Shown here one piece after another: positions 58,157 to 64,000 of a stretch of 64,000 nt of DNA. The position numbers and the translations under genes were made by a program. This stretch comes from Gaertneriomyces semiglobifer (taxonomy: Eukaryota > Chytridiomycota > Chytridiomycetes > Spizellomycetales > Spizellomycetaceae): positions 744,001-808,000 of the forward strand of contig JAHLKF010000005.1 of the NCBI GenBank assembly GCA_025558075.1, written 5' to 3'. Positions within the stretch are counted from its first letter, which is position 1; the number at the start of each line of letters is the position of its first letter. Below the pieces are notes generated by a model. The model saw only the letters and a list, made by a program, of their open reading frames with translations. It did not search any database and was not told where the DNA came from.

Positions 58157-59977
58157 ATGCTACGTGCCACTCTTACAGGTCCGGTTGTCAGAGCCGGGAG
58201 AACGTCCTTGCTGGTATATGAACATGTCGTGCACTGTGTTGGGTACCATAACTTACGTTGCATGGCTGTTTGCAGGCTTCCGTTACTGCTAGACGTGCAG
58301 TTGCCACAGATGCAACGAAGGTTAGAGAGTTTGACCACTTGATGATGCCATCAAACGCAGACTAATTTACGTTTGATCATGCCCAGATTATCAACAAGCG
58401 GTTGGAAGATGCCGATCCTGAGGTCTACGATATCATTCAGAAAGAGATGCAACGGCAAAGAGACTCCATCGTGCTGATCCCGAGTGAGGTACGACGACGA
58501 ATGATTCAATGGCTGATCTCCACGGTCTCCAGACTGATGGTTTGCGCTGCAGAACTTTACATCCCGTGCGGTTATGCAAGCCCTCGGATCAGTAATGCAA
58601 AATAAGTACTCGGAGGGCTACCCGGGTGCACGGTACTATGGCGGCAATGAGTATATTGACATGGCTGAGACCCTCTGCCAGAACCGCGCTCTGGAGACCT
58701 TTGGCTTGGAACAGAACAACTGGGGTGTCAACGTGCAACCGCTCAGTGGAGCCCCCGCGAACTTGTACGTCTATTCTGCGCTTCTCAAACCACATGAAAG
58801 GATAATGGGACTTGATCTTCCACATGGCGGCCAGTAAGTGAATGAATGATATTCATGTACCCTTCGTAAACTGAGTTTATACGATCTTTAGCTTATCCCA
58901 CGGCTATCAGACGCCCACCAAGAAAATCTCGGCCGTAAGCACTTACTTCGAGACCATGCCTTACCGCGTCAACGAAGCGACTGGCCTCGTTGACTACGAC
59001 ATGCTCGCTAAGACAGCCGCTTTGTACCGACCAAAGATTCTTGTTTGTGGTGCCAGTGCATATGCTCGTCACTGGGATTACCCCCGCATGCGGCAGATCG
59101 CTGACAGCGTCGGCGCGTATCTCATGGTCGACATGGCGCATGTGTCCGGCTTGGTTGCGGCCGGAGTGATCCCATCACCCTTTGAACACGCTGATATTGT
59201 CACGACGACTACGCACAAGTCGCTACGTGGGCCTCGAGGAGCCATGATCTTCTTCCGCCGCGGTGTTCGCAGCGTGGACAAGAAGGGCAAACAGGTATTA
59301 TATGATTTGGAGCAGCCGATCAACTTTTCCGTTTTCCCTGGACATCAAGGAGGCCCACACAACCATACCATTACAGCACTCGCTGTTGCCTTAAAACAAG
59401 CCCAGTCGGACTCATTTAAACAATATCAGAGTCAGGTCTTGCGGAATGCGAAAGCTCTCGAGAACACGTTCAGGGATCTCCAGTATGACATGGTTTCTGG
59501 AGGGACGGACACGCATTTGTTGCTTGTTGATCTGAGAAAGAAGGGTATTGATGGCGCTCGGGTCGAGCGTGTACTGGAGCTGTGCAATGTCGCCGTCAAC
59601 AAGAACACGGTACCAGGAGACAAAAGCGCGCTCGTGCCAGGTGGTGTGCGCTTAGGAAGCCCTGCCATGACCAGTCGAGGGTTACTTGAGAGAGACTTTG
59701 AGCAAGTCGCCAAATTCGTTGGTAGAGGTGTCGAGATTGCAAAAGAAGTAAACGGCGGTGTGCAAGGTTTGTCAATCTCGGTGGTCCTTCACTTATCGCA
59801 AATTTAATGACTAAGCCATTGGACATTGTAGGCAAGAAGTTCAAAGATTTCAAAGAGCACCTCGCAGACGGCAGCGGTGTTCAGACTATTGACGGCCTCA
59901 AAAAGGAAGTTGTAGATTTCGTGAGAGGTTTCGGAACCGTCGGCTTCGAAGTTGAGGAAATGAAGTACCAAAATTGA
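58157..59977 (+). CDS. Serine hydroxymethyltransferase, mitochondrial type
   Basis: Six exons, join(58157..58213,58276..58320,58387..58488,58553..58833,58892..59766,59832..59977), 501 aa. PLP enzyme converting serine and tetrahydrofolate to glycine and 5,10-methylene-THF. Conserved blocks: [58 protein letters not shown], and the PLP lysine in [13 protein letters not shown] (Lys271). The first two small exons encode an Arg-rich, acidic-free leader ([30 protein letters not shown] in two parts), a good mitochondrial presequence, so this is the mitochondrial isoform. Length and C-terminus are normal for the family. Confidence 0.95.
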
Positions 59978-60057
59978 GACTGTTCGCTTGTATTTGTGAG
60001 AACTATTACTATCCTGTATCTATACATTGCTATTTACACTATCATGCTGGCCGTATG

Positions 60058-60882
60058 CTAGCTATTCTGCACGTGCGACATCAGCATGCGCAATCGTTCA
60101 ACTGCTGTCTTCACTCGATCTTCCGTTTCGACTCTTTTCTGACTTTCCGCCTGATCGGAAGCTTCTAAAGCCTGAAGAGCGTCTACTGCAGCGTAAAATT
60201 CCTCTACAGCTCCTCCCGACCCCCATACATCGTCGGTGTATCTACGGGTGCGTAGGTACTCAATGGCCTCCTGGCCATTGTTCCAGGATGCGCGCAACGA
60301 CGTTGAGGCTGAGGATGGTATCGAAACTACTTCGCGTATCAGAGGATTGCGTAGTGGGGGTGCCAATGAGTGCACGCTGTTTGTGTAGTCAGAAGACTGC
60401 AGAAATGCCAAGACATCTTCTGCATCGCGCTGTTCAGCATTTCCGACGTCAACAGCTAGGTGGCCAAGTCGAAAACTTTGGGCAGTATAATGTTCAGGAT
60501 TGAAGACAAGCTCTTGCCCTGTGCTTCCTATCGTTCCATTTGGTGAAAGCGTCTGAACTGGCTGAGTAAATAGCAAACTGTCCTCCCACATCTCGGTTCG
60601 TCCAATGTCTCGCGATCGAGGCCCTAGGCCCAAAACGTCGGGTATTCCTGAACCACCATACTCGGCATCCAACTGGGTGGGGTGCGTAACAGTTGCACTG
60701 TCCAAATAAGCTGTAGGAGGAGCAAATGCACCGACACCTGACGAGGAGCTTGCTTTATCCGGGATCAGCGATGCCAGGTCGCTGGCGAATGACGCCGGAG
60801 CTTGCCGTGGTGCCGGCTCCCGTAATCCTTGAGGCCGTTCGTCTACCGCCTTCTTTCCTTTGTCCTTCTGTTCCTGTACCAT
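60058..60882 (-). CDS. Unrecognised 274-aa acidic protein
   Basis: Single exon from ATG 60882. N-terminal 60 residues are basic then Pro/Ala/Ser-rich (disordered). The middle has short motif-like stretches (EMWEDSLLF, AEDVLAFLQSSDYTNSVH) and the C-terminal 80 residues look helical (EEFYAAVDALQALEASDQAESQKRVETEDRVKTAVERLRMLM). I recognise no family. The single exon is unusual for this window; coding is supported by an uninterrupted frame with even composition. It shares a 140-bp divergent promoter with the OCH1-like gene and its stop lies 81 bp from the SHMT stop. Confidence 0.65.
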   Translation of the reverse strand: MVQEQKDKGKKAVDERPQGLREPAPRQAPASFASDLASLIPDKASSSSGVGAFAPPTAYLDSATVTHPTQLDAEYGGSGIPDVLGLGPRSRDIGRTEMWEDSLLFTQPVQTLSPNGTIGSTGQELVFNPEHYTAQSFRLGHLAVDVGNAEQRDAEDVLAFLQSSDYTNSVHSLAPPLRNPLIREVVSIPSSASTSLRASWNNGQEAIEYLRTRRYTDDVWGSGGAVEEFYAAVDALQALEASDQAESQKRVETEDRVKTAVERLRMLMSHVQNS

Positions 60883-61022
60883 GTTTCCTCACTGCGAGTA
60901 TCTCCCATCGGCTTAGGTAAAAGGCCCGACAGTTCAAGGAAAGAGCGCGCGCGACAGCAATTTTGTGGAAGCCACTGTTGACGGCCTGAAAAAATGGCAG
61001 TGGCCGAATTACCAGTGCCATT

Positions 61023-62515
61023 ATGAGCCAAGCGATGGCGGCAACCGTACGAAGACGCCTGCCCTTGCGATGTACAAGGCTTGCGCAACGAACTTGTTTT
61101 GCGGTGCTCCTGTTAGCGTTTCTGTCGCTATGCCTGCAGTTCTGGAGTTCGCAACGAAGTTCTCTGGCACCGCAAGCGGTCCCAGATGTGATCAAGCAGA
61201 ATTTGCTTGCGTCAAAGAAGAGATCCACAGGAGGAAGTGAGTGTTATCCACATTTTTGCTGTCAAAGCCTTGTTCTAATAGAGGCTGACAGGCTGGATTA
61301 TACCCCGGTCGTGGTTCCAGAATGTTACAACGTATCCTCCAGATATCCAACCTCATCCGAAGAACATCCGAGAGGCTGCTAAGCTAGCTGCTTATTTAGC
61401 TAGCCTTTCGCCAAAGCGATACGTTCCACATAGTTCCATACCCTTGATCCTACATCAGACCTGGAAGACCACGCGGGCCGAGGAATGGCCATCACTCATG
61501 ATTGACTGTGTCGCCGAGTGGCTACACGCTCTCCGTCTAGACGAGAACACCAACAAGCTGGATGATCGACTTCGGGAGAGCGTATGGGACTGGGAAGGAA
61601 GCGAGCCAGCTGCCTACTTTCTGTGGGATGATGACGGCATGCAGGAAGTCATCACTTATCATTGGCCAGATTGGGTAAATGGATATTTGAATTTGCCAAA
61701 AAATGTCATGAGAGCAGATGTTTTTAGAATATTCGCTCTCAGATGGTATGGCGGAGTGGTAAGTTCCCCTATGCTTATTTCATTTACGCAGACTTCATCT
61801 TACGCTGGAACAGTACACAGATACCGACACGAAACCTCTGCGTCCACTGTCCCAATGGATCTCAATAGACGATGTGGCCCCATGGACGAGCAGAGATCAA
61901 AAGTTTGCTCCTACATTACCGATAGAGCTCCTCGTTGGAATTGAAGCAGATACTTTGCCTAACTCAGATGCTTACTGGCGTATGGGCTACGGCCATCCCG
62001 TCGAGCTGACACAATGGGCCTTAGCGGGTGCAGCCGGACATCCTGCTTTAATTACTATGCTCAACAGTGTGCGGACAGCGGCTGATGTACTGGCCACAGA
62101 AGGCGCACTAGTTAAGGCTGATGCCTTGGCGCTCACTGGCCCGTATAGGTGGACTGACACGGTCATCAACTATTTGAAAGATGTCCCCGACTTCGAGTGG
62201 AATTCTCTGTCCGGCTTGACCGACCAGGGACGGTCGAAAGGAGTGAAAGACGTACTTGTCCTGCCGATTACAGGCTTTAGGTATGCTGCCATGCCACACT
62301 CCCATATCCCGTACCCACTAATTTAGTTTGGTATCTTTAGCCCAGGCAGAAGCAAAGGATATGGCAACATGGGAAGCAAGCCTATTTCGCATCCTGATGC
62401 TCGACTTGTCCATCTAGCAAGCGGTACTTGGAAATCGTTCTCAATGCGAACGGAGCTTGTAAAGGCATGCAAATCTCTGCTAGCGATGTGCAAGGACTGG
62501 AGCATTGTACCCTAG
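61023..62515 (+). CDS. OCH1-like glycosyltransferase (Golgi, type II membrane protein)
   Basis: Four exons, join(61023..61236,61292..61758,61814..62280,62341..62515), 440 aa. A short basic cytosolic tail and one hydrophobic anchor (CFAVLLLAFLSLCLQFW, about 25-41) give type II topology. The catalytic region begins with IPLILHQTWKT and contains the DxD motif in YTDTDTKPL (Asp230, Asp232), as in the Gly_transf_sug/OCH1 family of alpha-1,6-mannosyltransferases that initiate N-glycan outer chains. The acceptor of exon 2 was chosen at 61291, because the nearer AG leads to a stop after 33 codons. Which sugar it adds is not determinable here. Confidence 0.87.
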
Positions 62516-62763
62516 TGGGCGATGTCAACTCAATTGTAAATAATATCTCGGAGCCATCCGCAGCATACCTTTTTGGTTTAATTCGTTGTTAGCATCCACA
62601 GAACCTTCTAATTAACGAAGGTTTTGCCGTCTGGTACTAAGTATAGCTCCATTCAGCTTTCGCTGGGGTCGATACCTGACGGCGGACATCGATCGAGCTA
62701 GCGCCCACTTCAAAATTAAAAGCACAGGAGCATGTCCTGCTGGAACTCCAGGGCAAGCCGTCC

Positions 62764-63781
62764 ATGATGGAGTTCCAGCTGCCGTCCCCGTTCCAGATTC
62801 CCTACTTGGGGGTTGCTCTTCTGCAAACTTGTGTGGGGCTCGTCAATTTCGTGTTCGCGCTGAATATATTTCGCTTAAATCGAACCAAGTACACCTATGC
62901 GCTGCTGACCGAGCATCTAGCATATCTTGGATTTTGTGGGGTCAACCTAACTCGGAACAATGTATCGGATGTCGGACGGAACATGGCCGCCATCCATCTC
63001 GCCGGAGATGTATTCTACAACGTATTGTGCTTGCTACATATCCATCTCATGATTAGTCGCTTCTCGATGACCAACATTGAATGGTATCCTAAACTCTGGG
63101 ACTCCCTGATGCAATGGGTAAGCGTGGTGCCTGCAATTTGGGTCGCATGAATCTCATCCCACGCTTATAGGGGGCACTGGCAGTATTCCTTTTGACTGCA
63201 GTCGTTGGCATGGGATTCCAGGTACATCGGGTCACCTTGAATCTGAGTGGCGATGAGAAGTTATGGCCTTGGAATACTGAGATTCCCATTTGCTACGCAT
63301 TGTACACGGTTTTCCTGCTGGTGGTCGACATAGTGCTTGGATATTTGATGTACCGAAGAGTGAACTTCTTAAAAGCGGAGGCCAAGTAAGCGTTCATTTC
63401 TCTATGATTCTGATATGGGATCGTAAGTAACGCTCTGCACCTGTCAGTTCTGGGAGTCAATCCGTCGCGCGCTTGCACCGTCGGACCGTTTACGGTTTGG
63501 CTGGCATTGTCGGCATGTCGTGGATTGCGATAATCATCTACGTGGGAGCTACGGCGACGCAGGCTGCGCTGAGCAAGGTCCTTACAATTGTTACATACCT
63601 GGCGGTTGGTGTCCACCTCAGTTTTGCGCTGTTGTACATGCAGAGCATCAAGGAGCTCTTGCAAGGGTATGGCCACCATGTCCACATTCCGGCCAGTAAA
63701 GTCCCCACCAAAGCATGTAGCGTAGACTCTAAGGGCACCAGAGTGCAGAGTAACTCAGACAGTGCAGCGGCTCATGCATGA
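62764..63781 (+). CDS. Seven-transmembrane orphan protein
   Basis: Three exons, join(62764..63117,63171..63385,63448..63781), 300 aa. Seven hydrophobic helices are apparent at about residues 12-34, 46-62, 74-98, 119-135, 157-180, 205-230 and 235-255. The ends are hydrophilic and the C-terminal tail (about 45 residues) is Ser/Lys-rich. One possible glycosylation site (NLTRNNVS) lies in the loop after helix 2. I see no DRY or NPxxY motif and no sugar- or pheromone-receptor signature, so GPCR membership is speculation; similar seven-helix proteins of unknown role occur in expanded families in zoosporic fungi. Two adjacent ATGs at the start. Confidence 0.7.
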
Positions 63782-64000
63782 TTCGTAGCGGATTACCATA
63801 GAGTGCTAGAATAATATACCCAGTTGCCGACGTTTAACTCGTTATTGTGGTTGTATCTGTCAAGTTGACTTTGCGTCCCAACTTACTGCTGTGAAAGAAC
63901 CACAACCACAATGGAACTGGTATGATATCAAATACTTACGTATAATCAGAGGAGCATTCGACCTACGACACGTCAATTCGTCAATCAAACTTTCCCACGC
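63782..64000. other. Right-edge flank, no gene seen
   Basis: 219 bp after the last stop codon up to the window edge; nothing recognisable. Confidence 0.4.

Noticed and set aside
1..64000. Search by eye for tRNA genes, rRNA, transposons, telomeric repeats and CRISPR arrays
   Set aside because: No B-box-like tRNA core in a foldable context, no transposase or reverse transcriptase motifs, no telomere arrays and no regularly spaced repeats were seen; a covariance-model scan would be needed to exclude small RNAs.

Overview
The window is nuclear DNA from an intron-dense fungus, most likely a zoosporic (chytrid-type) early-diverging lineage. Almost every gene is split by GT-AG introns, mostly 50-75 nt, and proteins only assemble into full family-length products after splicing. 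Fungal markers are a class I/II-type chitin synthase, an OCH1-like mannosyltransferase and a ThrE/PRM10-like transporter. An outer-dynein-arm docking protein (TTC25/ODAD4-like) argues for a flagellated stage, and an ATG16 that keeps its WD40 half fits a lineage outside the yeasts. No rRNA, tRNA, transposon, CRISPR or prophage was recognised. All splice models were worked out by hand from consensus sites, frame continuity and family motifs.

Left third (1-21600): alpha/beta hydrolase; GTR1/RagA GTPase head-to-head with WDR83; RING-H2 protein; ThrE-like transporter head-to-head with a small secreted protein; TTC25-like protein head-to-head with SLX9; family-20 hexosaminidase head-to-head with an unrecognised 462-aa protein; chitin synthase; a 2.2-kb gene-poor stretch; and a fatty acid/sterol hydroxylase.

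Middle (21800-42200): DNAJC9-type co-chaperone head-to-head with the Hsp90 activator AHA1 (which has an overlapping leader ORF); FUN14 mitochondrial protein; thioredoxin reductase; a PRS1-type PRPP synthetase subunit; RPB12; a 42-aa cysteine-rich conserved protein; a MOSC protein; a small basic protein head-to-head with a 1365-aa SLIP-GC-like dynamin-family GTPase; COG2; ATP synthase subunit e; ARPC3.

Right third (42400-64000): a 37-exon HFM1/MER3 meiotic helicase; ATG16 with WD40 repeats; a doubtful disrupted TMEM231-like frame; an ABCC (MRP-type) transporter; mitochondrial-type serine hydroxymethyltransferase; an unrecognised 274-aa protein; an OCH1-like glycosyltransferase; and an orphan seven-helix membrane protein. 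The genes are mostly unrelated housekeeping functions packed with short intergenic gaps and many shared divergent promoters; I see no biosynthetic or defence cluster. The most unusual items are the leader ORF overlapping AHA1, the GTPase/small-gene pair with start codons 8 bp apart, the extreme intron density of HFM1, and several very small genes or first exons that length cut-offs would miss.
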